Source: Amoebidium appalachense (lineage: Eukaryota > Ichthyosporea). Taken from it: DNA of 64,000 bases. A program made the position numbers and the translations under genes. This document shows, in pieces, positions 26,728-64,000 of this stretch; position 1 is the first letter of the stretch; each line of letters begins with the position of its first letter. The stretch lies in NCBI GenBank assembly GCA_963693365.1, contig CAVNZM010000003.1, positions 7,750,001 through 7,814,000 of the forward strand, given 5' to 3'. Under the pieces are notes generated by a model that was given only the letters and a program-made list of their open reading frames with translations, was not told where the DNA came from and searched no databases.

Positions 26728-29700
26728 TTTATCCTTCTTCTTCTGGAATGCTCGGACACTGGGCCCCCAAAAGGGCCTCCCCCCCGGGACACTCGACGAT
26801 AAAATCAGCTACATACAACAACAGACAAACAACCACACGTTTACAGTGATTTGCGAAACACAGTTTAATAACCACCACAAATTCAACTCTACATTGGTCG
26901 ACACATCCACACACCCCGGTTACGCGAAAAACCGAGGCATTATTGTACTTGCCGCACCACACGTGAGAGTGAAGTGCAAACCGGTAGCAAAAACGGAATT
27001 CTCGGTTTCTATAGAGTTTCTTTCTAATGTTTTTACTTTTGTATATTACCCACCATCTATGTCGGTTGTCGAATTGACTCACGAGTTGTCACAGTTACCA
27101 ATGTCCACTGTTATTTTAGGTGATTTTAACACGCGACTCCACCACACAGACACACTGCAAGTGAGTGTCGGGTACCCATCTAAGCCCCCGGAGCGTGCTA
27201 TCCCTTTAGCAAGGTATGTCCAAAGTCACACTTTGCGGTTCCCTCAAATATCCCATGCCCACAACACCGACTGGGGAGTGGCCTTTTGGCCATCAACCAT
27301 GTCAAAACTCTCTCTCCCTCCTAACCTCTCTAGGTCATCTGACCACTCTCCTATCCTTTTCCTACCTAAGATCTCCCTTGATCTGCTCCCCCCTCCCCCT
27401 CCCACCTTTCGCCTCCGTCTATCCCAGCTTAAGTCACAGTGGGGTAGAGTTGATGTATGTGTATGCTATGCTACGAAACACCCTATATATATGCGCCTAT
27501 TAGAATCTGCACAAGCCAGGCCAGATTCACATCTCGTACTAGATACATGCACTAACTTTATTGTTGATGATTTGATAGATCTCGGTGATTATGCTGGCGG
27601 TGGTAGGAAGGAATATCCCGATGCTCTCTTGTTACCAAACACCACTCCCGCTAGACTAGGTGAACCCCTGTCTCAAAAGGAAAGCTTGCGCCGGCTTGCT
27701 AGTATGAATCGATTTGGCCCCCCTGCTCGTATTATTGGTGATACCACTGGAGACCCCCTCATAGACTCTGATAAGTATTTCTCGGAACTGTTTAAAGATA
27801 GGACCCCCGCTCAGAAACCTATTGTGTGGCCTGTAGACCCATCTATCCCCATAGAATCGATCCTCCCCTTTTTCAGTCCCGATGCCATATGGTCTGTGAT
27901 ATCTAGTTATAGCTCTAGTAAGTCTTGTGGACCTGATGGACTCCCTGCTGGGTTTCTTAAAATCCTTGTTCCCTCCTACCCACAAAAGGAAAGTGATCGT
28001 GCTATTAAACCTGATCTTACTATCATGTTAAGCTCTCTCTTTTCTTGGTGTGTTAAATGTGGACATGTCCCGTCATCTTGGTTAGATACCTTAGTGATCC
28101 CCATAGTTAAGAAGGACTCTGAGGGCCCCATATCATCCTTTCGCCCCATTACACTAACCCAGGTTGTTCGTAGATTCTTTGAAGCTTGCTTACTTAGGTT
28201 ATTTGCACATCACCCTAGGTTTCAATCTATTCTTCACATACACCCATGCCAATCCGCTTTTCGTAAAAACAATTCATGTTATGTTCAAATAATGGCACTG
28301 CACGATTCTATGCAAGTTGGTGCACAATATGTTGGCTTTATTGATTGGAAAACTGCTTACGATTCTGTCTCCCCTGGTCTCCTATGGGAAAAGCTTGCTG
28401 CACGGGGTGTACCACACTGCATTGGTGTTCTGTTAGAAGCACTCTTGTCTCAAACCTATGGTAGAGCTGTGGTTAATGGGCATCTTTCATATGGTTTTGC
28501 TCGTACTAGAGGTCTCTTGCAGGGCTCATTGCTTAGCCCCTTTTTGTTTAACCTATTTATAGATGATTTGGCTGTCAAGATTTACGCCGAAAACGATGAC
28601 CCTATTAATAACTTTCCGCCTGCACTTCTCTATGCTGATGATCTGTCCCTCCTTGCCCGTACCCCTAGACGCCTGCAAAGATTGTTCGATGTAGTGTCAG
28701 AGTGGTGCAAGGCAAACCTTATGATCCTTAACATAGACAAATGTGGTGTTCTTGTACCTGATATAGCTAACAATTTACACACATTTACATTATCATCTAA
28801 ACCTGTACCTATAGTTCCAGAATACAAATATCTTGGTGTTCCGGTTGATTCTGTTGGTGTTATGTTTCCCCATATGGTCGAAAAGAGGGTAGAGTTGGCT
28901 CGTAAGCGGTTAGCTTTCTTCTCGGCTAATATTTTTAAAGACACACCCCTCCATCCTTCTATTAGACTTACATTTATTCGCACTTTTGTCTTCCCGGCAT
29001 GTGAATATGGTTTACCCCTTCTCGCCGCTTGGATCAAGAAAGAGAGAACTAGAGCGCTTAAACCCTTGGCAAATTTCCTTGAAGCAGAAGTTGCCTCCTT
29101 TCTATCTAACAACTGTTGTAAACCTGGGCCTGTAACGCTCTCGATATATGGTCTGGTCCCAATAGCTGCTAGAGTATCCTATCTCGCGCTGAAATTCAAT
29201 AAGCACATAAGCCGCTTAAAGAAGTATTTGCCCTCCCACCCTCTCTTCTCTATCCGACCTGTCCCCTCCTCACCTCTCCCCTCTTTCCTCCCCTCTCTCT
29301 CCCCTTCTCCCCTGGGCACAAATACAAATAAACCCCGCAATAGTGTGTGTGTGACTTTGGACTGCCACTTACTTATTAAACATGTACACAATCACAAGAT
29401 AATCACGCAATATAACAAATGGAAAAAGATACCAAACGACACTAGACCCGATGAAAGCATACACCTTGAAAAACTAAGCCTTATGTCTCGTTTTATATAT
29501 ACTGACCGCCTCAACCATATTGCCAAATATGGCACTCGCAAGTGTATAACACCTAAATACATATTACCTTCCTGTAGAACTGGTCTTTCTCTAGCTGATG
29601 GTATTATTGATCAATTACCACGCTTTTACTGTACACGTGCTATACAGTGGAGATCTAATAAGTATAAGGTGGCATCATTTGCATGCCCAAACAACACACA

Positions 29701-29914
29701 CACACACCAGTTTAACCGGTCATGTATCGCCAAATGTAGTTTGATAGACCACATAATACCGCAACACACACACGTCACATTCACAACAGACACCCAGAAA
29801 GATAGCCTACCTGTAAATTACAACATCCTTGATTTTATACTAAACACGCGTAACTACGACCTGTTTATTAGATGTATTGATTGGCTTGAGAAACACATCA
29901 CTACAAAATTATAG
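26720..29914 (+). CDS. LINE ORF2: APE-type endonuclease and reverse transcriptase
   Basis: 1064 residues, uninterrupted. Residues 1-225 match an endonuclease/exonuclease/phosphatase fold: FFWNARTLG (Asn), VICETQFN (metal-binding Glu), VILGDFNTRLH (Asp, Asn) and SSDHSPIL (Asp-His). Residues about 390-700 form the reverse transcriptase: SCGPDGLPAGF, FRPITLTQ, GFIDWKTAYDSV (catalytic Asp), GLLQGSLLSPFLFNLFIDDL and LLYADDLSLL (YADD near residue 637). The 200-residue C-terminal region contains paired Cys/His (NRSCIAKCSLIDH) that may form a zinc knuckle; this is uncertain. It would nick target DNA and prime reverse transcription there. The start ATG overlaps the ORF1 stop, suggesting re-initiation or coupled translation. 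A short CT-rich low-complexity insertion near 29260-29310 is translated as a Ser/Pro/Leu stretch. Confidence 0.9.
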   Translation: MPNLSFFFWNARTLGPQKGLPPGTLDDKISYIQQQTNNHTFTVICETQFNNHHKFNSTLVDTSTHPGYAKNRGIIVLAAPHVRVKCKPVAKTEFSVSIEFLSNVFTFVYYPPSMSVVELTHELSQLPMSTVILGDFNTRLHHTDTLQVSVGYPSKPPERAIPLARYVQSHTLRFPQISHAHNTDWGVAFWPSTMSKLSLPPNLSRSSDHSPILFLPKISLDLLPPPPPTFRLRLSQLKSQWGRVDVCVCYATKHPIYMRLLESAQARPDSHLVLDTCTNFIVDDLIDLGDYAGGGRKEYPDALLLPNTTPARLGEPLSQKESLRRLASMNRFGPPARIIGDTTGDPLIDSDKYFSELFKDRTPAQKPIVWPVDPSIPIESILPFFSPDAIWSVISSYSSSKSCGPDGLPAGFLKILVPSYPQKESDRAIKPDLTIMLSSLFSWCVKCGHVPSSWLDTLVIPIVKKDSEGPISSFRPITLTQVVRRFFEACLLRLFAHHPRFQSILHIHPCQSAFRKNNSCYVQIMALHDSMQVGAQYVGFIDWKTAYDSVSPGLLWEKLAARGVPHCIGVLLEALLSQTYGRAVVNGHLSYGFARTRGLLQGSLLSPFLFNLFIDDLAVKIYAENDDPINNFPPALLYADDLSLLARTPRRLQRLFDVVSEWCKANLMILNIDKCGVLVPDIANNLHTFTLSSKPVPIVPEYKYLGVPVDSVGVMFPHMVEKRVELARKRLAFFSANIFKDTPLHPSIRLTFIRTFVFPACEYGLPLLAAWIKKERTRALKPLANFLEAEVASFLSNNCCKPGPVTLSIYGLVPIAARVSYLALKFNKHISRLKKYLPSHPLFSIRPVPSSPLPSFLPSLSPSPLGTNTNKPRNSVCVTLDCHLLIKHVHNHKIITQYNKWKKIPNDTRPDESIHLEKLSLMSRFIYTDRLNHIAKYGTRKCITPKYILPSCRTGLSLADGIIDQLPRFYCTRAIQWRSNKYKVASFACPNNTHTHQFNRSCIAKCSLIDHIIPQHTHVTFTTDTQKDSLPVNYNILDFILNTRNYDLFIRCIDWLEKHITTKL

Positions 29915-29934
29915 CGCACGCGCACACACACACA

Positions 29935-29995
<61 letters not shown>

Positions 29996-30027
29996 CCAGC
30001 TGATACCGAGTGTCCCGAGGGGAGCCC

Positions 30028-30069
<42 letters not shown>

Positions 30070-30265
30070 GGGGAACCCCAACTAATTGATTTCTCCTTGT
30101 AGTCTTTATGGTGTCTCGTAGAGAAAGTAAACCCTGATATATAGTCACCACCCGACATCTATGTACGTGATCATGATATACCGCTGAGGGGATATTCCGA
30201 GCAAAACCCCCCCCCCCATACCTGAGACTGGTTCTCTTTGCCTCGAGTAAACATCGTAAACCCCT

Positions 30266-30909
30266 CATGATATCTTGTAGTAAGAATACTATCAAAAGCA
30301 GAAAAGCATATCAAAACATGAACACGTGTTCCTGACATCCCTGTAATAGCCAATCAAACAGCGCTCCTTTTTGCGCCAAAAACTCTCCTCATACTCTTGA
30401 TTGTATTGGGGGGAAACATAACTAAAAAGCTCTATTCTTGCACAAATTGCGGTTTGCCAAGTACACTGTCGGTTTAAAGAGCTGTAGTTTACTCAGAAGC
30501 GTCTTTATGTGTTTTAACATACATTGTTTTCTTTTTAGTCTTCCTTCTCTTATTAAAAAAGAACTTCAAAAAGAACAATAAGCTCATTATTTTAACACCT
30601 GCGAAAAACTATCAAAACCCCCATTGATCGCCATCTTGAGCGCGTTTGTTGGGACTAAAAGACTAACTATTAAATGCATTCATTGGTTAAATAAAAATCG
30701 CAATTAGAATATCGCATCTGATTCGCTTTACGTCATGCAGTTAAATCTCACAGTTTCGGTGGATTGACTCACTCGCCGCCCCGGGAGCCCGCCGAGTTCC
30801 GGAAACAACATGCAAATAGCAAAAGCTTTTGAACGTGTGTGAGTTTGGATGCCGTTTATTGTGTGCGTGTTAGGGGTTGTGGGGCAAGGGTAATAATGCA
30901 CAGGCAGGC
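30266..30909. promoter_or_regulatory. upstream region of the PX gene
   Basis: Unique sequence without repeats between the LINE 3' end and the PX-gene ATG. It has one CCAATCA at 30352 and AT-rich sequence. No clear TATA box was recognised, so the promoter position is by location only. Confidence 0.3.
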
Positions 30910-31241
30910 ATGCCAGAGTCGCTGGCTACCTTATTTAGTTTAGAGCACAAATTTCGGCTTGGTAAGACCAAAAACAAGGTGGGAAAGGAGAAGATGGGGG
31001 CGCCCACAAAGACTCTCGCCCACGGGCACGACTGCCAATGTTTAAAGGCGAAGATAGAGGGGCAGGAGACTAAGAAGACGAGCGAGGGGGAGGTGTGTGT
31101 GATGTATCAGATCAAGGTTTGCCGCAGCTCAAAGGATCCGGCGTGGCTGGTAAGTTTGTGTGTGGGTGTTTGTGTGTGGGGATGCGTGTGCGTGTGTATG
31201 CACGCGCGTGCATGTGCCAGTGTATGTGTGTTTTGTGTGTT

Positions 31242-31301
<60 letters not shown>

Positions 31302-31360
31302 TGTGTGTGTGTGTGAATGTGTGTGCGTGTGTGCGTGTGTGTGTGTGTGTGTTGTGTGTT

Positions 31361-31399
<39 letters not shown>

Positions 31400-31482
31400 G
31401 TGTGTGCGTGTGTGTGTGTGTGTGAGTGTGTGTGTGTGTGTGTGAGTGAGTGTGGGTGTGTGTGTGTTTGTGTTTGCGTTTG

Positions 31483-31514
<32 letters not shown>

Positions 31515-32002
31515 CTCGTATTAATATCTTGCCTGTAAGAGACGTTTACACACAAGCAAAGGACGTGTATATACGATCCGTGTGGTCTGCAAACATTCAC
31601 GGATCTACCAGTAGTGAACTTTCGTTGGGTATACTTGGCATTTGGCTCCAGAATTACATATGGCATTAGGTCACACATTGAGGGGAGGTGTTGTGCGTGT
31701 CTGTGAGTGTGCGTATGTGCATGTGTGTGTGCTCCCCCCTGTGCGAGTGGTGTGTGTGCGTTTGCCTGTGCGTGTGTGTGTGCCGTGGCGTTTTTGCCCA
31801 AACGCTACGGCACGTGCACGGGGTGTGTGTGCTGTTTTGAGTGCACGTGACTATGTGTGTGGTGTGTGTTTGTGTGTGCGAGTGGGTGTGTTTGTGTGTT
31901 TGTGTGTGTGCACGCGCTTGATTGGGTGCATGTGTGTAAGTGCAGGTTCATGGTTTCTGTACATGTGTGCATTTCCACGAGGGTGTGTGTGTGTGTGTGG
32001 GT

Positions 32003-32041
<39 letters not shown>

Positions 32042-33735
32042 TATGTGTGCGCGCGTGCTTGTGCGTATATGCGCGTGCACGCGTGTGCATGTGTGCATTG
32101 CATGTGTGCATGGGACGGTGACTATGGTATCCTGATATGTGGGCATCCAGTTAAAGAGGTACCCGGTGGGTGGTATATGGTGTGCTTGTGGGATATATGG
32201 GGTGTTAGTGAGATATAATATGTGGGGTGTTTGAGGGATATATGGTGTGTTTGTGAGATATATGGGGTGTTTCTGGGATATATAGGGTGTTTGTGGATAT
32301 ATGTGGTGTATGTATGTGGTGTTTGTTGGATGTATGGGGTGTTTGTGTGACATATGGGGTGTTTGTGGGGTATATATGGGGTGTTTGGGCAATACATTGT
32401 GTTCAGCGGTTGAGTTGGTTTGGGGTTTTTTCCTCGTAATTATATCTGGTTGCAGGTGTATGTGTGTCACGCATTGGTAGGTAACTGGTTTGTTCGTGTC
32501 CACGCATAATTGTTTTTTGTTGTCTCTTGCTGGTCCGCTTTGCTTTGTTTCTGTTGTTGCCGTAGTAAGAAACGGAAGGAAGGGCAGACGGTCAGGTGTT
32601 CGTTTTATGCTCCAAAGGGTGGGGAGGAGGAAGGGGGGGGGGTGGGGGGGGGGGGGGGGGGGGGGGGCTGATCTTGGTGTGTGGGTTGTCATGAGTTGAG
32701 AACGTAGGCACGTGCCCCCCTCCCCCCCCCCCCCCCCCCAGCCCTTCCCGGCCCCGCGATACGCCACAGTACCCATCGCCCTATATGTGTATGTGTCACT
32801 TACATACATCTATTCCTCTGTCGTCACATTTCTATTTTGTGCGTGTGACTTGTATGCAGACACCCCTTTTCCTTTTTGTGATTGATCTGCTTTCAGAGTA
32901 TCTGTCTCCTCTTTTTTGATTGGTTTACACACAGACATGTCCCTATTCCTTTTTCTGATTGGCTTGCATACACATACATCTCCATCCCCTCTTTTTAATT
33001 CGCTAATCTTCACATATAACTCAGGTGTATCGCCGCTACAGTGAATTCACGCGTCTGCACCAAGCCGTAACGAGGGGTCTTCCCTCCACCACCCAACAAC
33101 AGCTACAACTACCCAAAAAGAGATATGTCCGTAAATTCTTTGAACATGATTCGGACAAACGCAAGCAGGAAGCCCTTAACACATACTTACAAACGCTACT
33201 CACACTGCCCGCGACAAGGGACCACCCAGCGCTAGCTCGGTTCTTGGACGCAAGAAAATTAAACACAGTCACGGAAGAAACGGACGTGTTGGAAACCCTC
33301 GCTACGTCCCCTGGACACTTGAGTATTCGGAGCGCGAACGCGGTATACGCAGAGTATATGTGTCCCCGTGCAGACGCCCAGACGAAATCGTGTCGAAACA
33401 TGACGCCGGACGAATACAAACACGCGCTTGAAGCCGCGGTTGCAGCGTTAGCGAACCCCCGTATTAGAGACTTGAGGAGGGAACACCATTTGGAACAGAT
33501 TCAGAACCCCGTGGCAAAGGCACCAAAAGAAACGAAGGCGGACGGAGAGGAGAAGGATGGAGGGGGTTTGACGGTATCAGAGGGGTCGGGGTGTGGGACG
33601 ATGAGTGGGGAGAGTGGGTCGGAGACGGAGGGGGATGAGGGGGGCCGGGCAAGTAGAGGGTGCTCACTGCCCCCAACACCTGATTCGGGGAGGTCTGAGA
33701 GGTCTTTAAGTCCCGTGCCATTGTATATTGGCTAG
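30910..33735 (+). CDS. PX-domain (phox homology) protein
   Basis: Two exons, 30910-31149 and 33025-33735, joined in phase 0 by a GTAAGT donor and a CTCAG acceptor, give 316 residues. The PX domain spans about residues 47-158. VCVMYQIKV ends exon 1, and the canonical VYRRYSEFTRLH opens exon 2, followed by LPKKRYVRKF and the EALNTYLQTLL helix ending in HPALARFLD. The Arg of RRYSEF and the basic KKR segment suggest phosphoinositide (typically PtdIns3P) binding on endosomal membranes. A helical region follows (DEYKHALEAAVAAL), then an acidic Ser/Gly-rich tail. No BAR, MIT or SH3 domain is seen, so it is a short sorting-nexin-like protein. The intron is 1.9 kb of (GT)n, G-tracts and minisatellites. 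ATG 30910 is the first Met after an in-frame TAG. Confidence 0.85.
32185..32400. repeat. about 20-bp minisatellite in the PX intron
   Basis: Roughly ten degenerate units around GATATATGGGGTGTTTGTG. The minus-strand frame gives a Thr-Pro-Tyr-Ile repeat that has no other support as protein. Confidence 0.8.
32860..33005. repeat. about 60-bp imperfect repeat abutting the PX exon 2 acceptor
   Basis: Two to three diverged copies of a T-rich unit containing CTTTTTCTGATTGGCTTGCA end just before the acceptor at 33024. They supply pyrimidine-rich sequence and three GATTG motifs. Confidence 0.55.
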
Positions 33736-36553
<2,818 letters not shown>

Positions 36554-36559
36554 TTTATT
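36554..36559 (-). terminator. poly(A) signal AATAAA
   Basis: TTTATT on the plus strand is AATAAA on the minus strand, 500 nt downstream of the RBM5-like stop codon. It is the most plausible hexamer seen in that interval. Confidence 0.35.
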
Positions 36560-37059
36560 CTGCTGCAGATGGCACAACCGACTGAGCGGACGAAACTCAA
36601 AACAAATGTCTGAATATCCAAAACAAATGTCTGAATATCATGGGCGACTGTCCACCCCCGCATACACCTTGTTACCCTCATGTTCAATACAATGAGCATG
36701 CCTATTGCTTGCATTGTGACACATGAAATACACAAGCCATACAAACATCAATCCAATATTAATATATTCAAAACTAGAACAAAGGCGCAAAAAACAAAGT
36801 TTTTATGGAACCACAAAACAAGTAGGAATATCATCACGTTGTTACGTTGATAAAGCACCATCAAAAAACATAGCACGTCTTTTACTATATCCCACACGTC
36901 AAGAAAAACCCATAAAACAAGCACAGAAACCTGTTAACCCCGCCACAAACACCAACCACCTCTCCATCCACACATCCACCACCACCACAACCCCCTACAC
37001 CTCCCACAAATCTCAACCCACACTATATTTAGCACCATTGCCATGCATGCACCCTATTT

Positions 37060-52369
<15,310 letters not shown>

Positions 52370-52884
52370 TTTGGTTGTATGTTATATATGCTTGCCAATA
52401 GTTTTGGCGGGTTGATTGTTGCCCGGGGGTTGGTGCTCTTTTAGTAAAAGTGGGTGTGTGCCCGTCACTTTAACATTAAGGAGAAAAACATCAAGTACTT
52501 GTAATAGTGCGAAACTACAAGGCAACTGAGATCAACACGGAAAAAGCTGATCATCGGACAGTACAAACTCATAGCTGGGTAAAAATAGCAGCTTATTAGA
52601 AGAGAACTTCTATTTATGGAAAGTTAGTGGACCCAACATTGCAAAGGCGCAATCATTGCCCGTTGGAGCAGGGCAAAAAACCGGCGCACACGGCTTGGTC
52701 GTGCATGCTTTTCAGACTGCAACGAAATTCGGAACTTTCTGTGAACATGTGAACAATTATATTAGCTGATCGTTAGGTGTTATTTGAACGAAATAACTCC
52801 TTTGCAGATTTTAGGGCTCTTTTTTATGTGAACTGTGTTCTGAAGGGCTGGTGACTGTTTTGTGGAGCTCTCTGCAGTTCAAAA
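52370..52884. promoter_or_regulatory. shared divergent promoter region
   Basis: The 515 bp between the ATGs of the divergent RBM5-like and EXOSC10-like genes is unique sequence without microsatellites, unlike nearly all other noncoding DNA here. No TATA box or CCAAT motif was recognised. Bidirectional promoter function is inferred from arrangement. Confidence 0.5.
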
Positions 52885-63610
<10,726 letters not shown>

Positions 63611-63965
63611 GTAGGCATTAAGGACGAATTTGTAAAATCCGCCCCAGGGTATGCCATTTATAACCCCCCCCCCCCCCCCCCCTAAAGAAAAAAAAAAGAA
63701 AGAAAGAAAGAAAATTAATAAATACGAAAAATTAGTAACAATAATGAATAAAGAAGTTGTAACTTTCCCTCACTCCCACCCCAATCCCCCTCACTCCCAC
63801 TCCCCCCTCCCTTTCTCTCCCAATAAGGCGTAGACATCCCCGGATGATGTGCTGGTCTAGAATGCTGTCTGCACGACCTTGCTTGATGTTTTCTGTTTTT
63901 TTCTTTTTTTTCGTGGTGTTGCATTCATGGTTGCTACTCTATAATGCAAAGGTCCCCCCCCCCCC

Positions 63966-63996
<31 letters not shown>

Positions 63997-64000
63997 AAAG

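Larger units (their letters stand above)
26233..30265 (+). mobile_element. full-length non-LTR retrotransposon (LINE), apparently intact
   Basis: Two overlapping ORFs, a (CA)n-bearing 3' UTR (29920-29996), the segment CCAGCTGATACCGAGTGTCC, an A-tract (30031-30068) and about 195 bp more shared with the truncated copy. ORF2 has APE-type endonuclease and reverse transcriptase domains with no stops or frameshifts. The 5' end and target-site duplication are not determined; the 5' UTR probably extends upstream of 26233. The clade is not assigned. Confidence 0.85.

Overview
The window is eukaryotic nuclear DNA from an intron-rich, microsatellite-laden genome, most likely a unicellular eukaryote. The gene repertoire (RBM5/10-like splicing factor, EXOSC10/Rrp6-like protein, PX and C2 proteins, secreted Thr-rich mucin) with about 17 exons per gene is compatible with a holozoan protist such as an ichthyosporean, but that placement is inference. 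Much of the sequence is (CA)n/(GT)n, poly-G/poly-C, (C)m(A)n and minisatellite DNA. Most long open frames are repeat artefacts (His-Thr, Cys-Val, Gly or Pro strings). Real genes had to be rebuilt from short exons with matching splice phases.

Layout, left to right. (1) 493-10253, minus strand: C2-domain plus coiled-coil gene running off the left edge, with a small plus-strand basic ORF nested in an intron (8543). (2) 10374-14385: intergenic microsatellites. (3) 14581-20010, minus: three-exon secreted mucin-like protein of about 1602 residues, with signal peptide, cysteine-rich modules and a TATA/CCAAT promoter. (4) 20011-26232: intergenic, holding a 5'-truncated LINE copy at 21840-22812 and an orphan signal-peptide-like exon. 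(5) 26233-30265, plus: apparently intact two-ORF LINE with APE-type endonuclease and reverse transcriptase. (6) 30910-33735, plus: two-exon PX-domain protein. (7) 33736-37059: intergenic repeats. (8) 37060-52369, minus: complete 17-exon, 634-residue RNA-binding protein (RRM, RanBP2 zinc finger, RRM) of the RBM5/6/10 family. (9) 52885 to the right edge, plus: EXOSC10/Rrp6-like gene (PMC2NT, exonuclease fold, HRDC) divergently arranged with the previous gene over a shared 515-bp promoter region.

The most striking observation is that the EXOSC10-like protein keeps the whole fold but has lost every DEDDy catalytic residue, so it looks like a pseudo-exonuclease. Other signals are a strongly over-represented TGATTGG/CCAATCA heptamer across the window (also inside a 185-bp inverted-repeat element), a minisatellite that multiplies a 3' splice site beside an exon, a LINE pair sharing about 200 bp beyond the A-tract, and constant polarity of compound microsatellites. 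Divergent RBM5-like and EXOSC10-like genes may be co-expressed as RNA-processing partners; that is inference.
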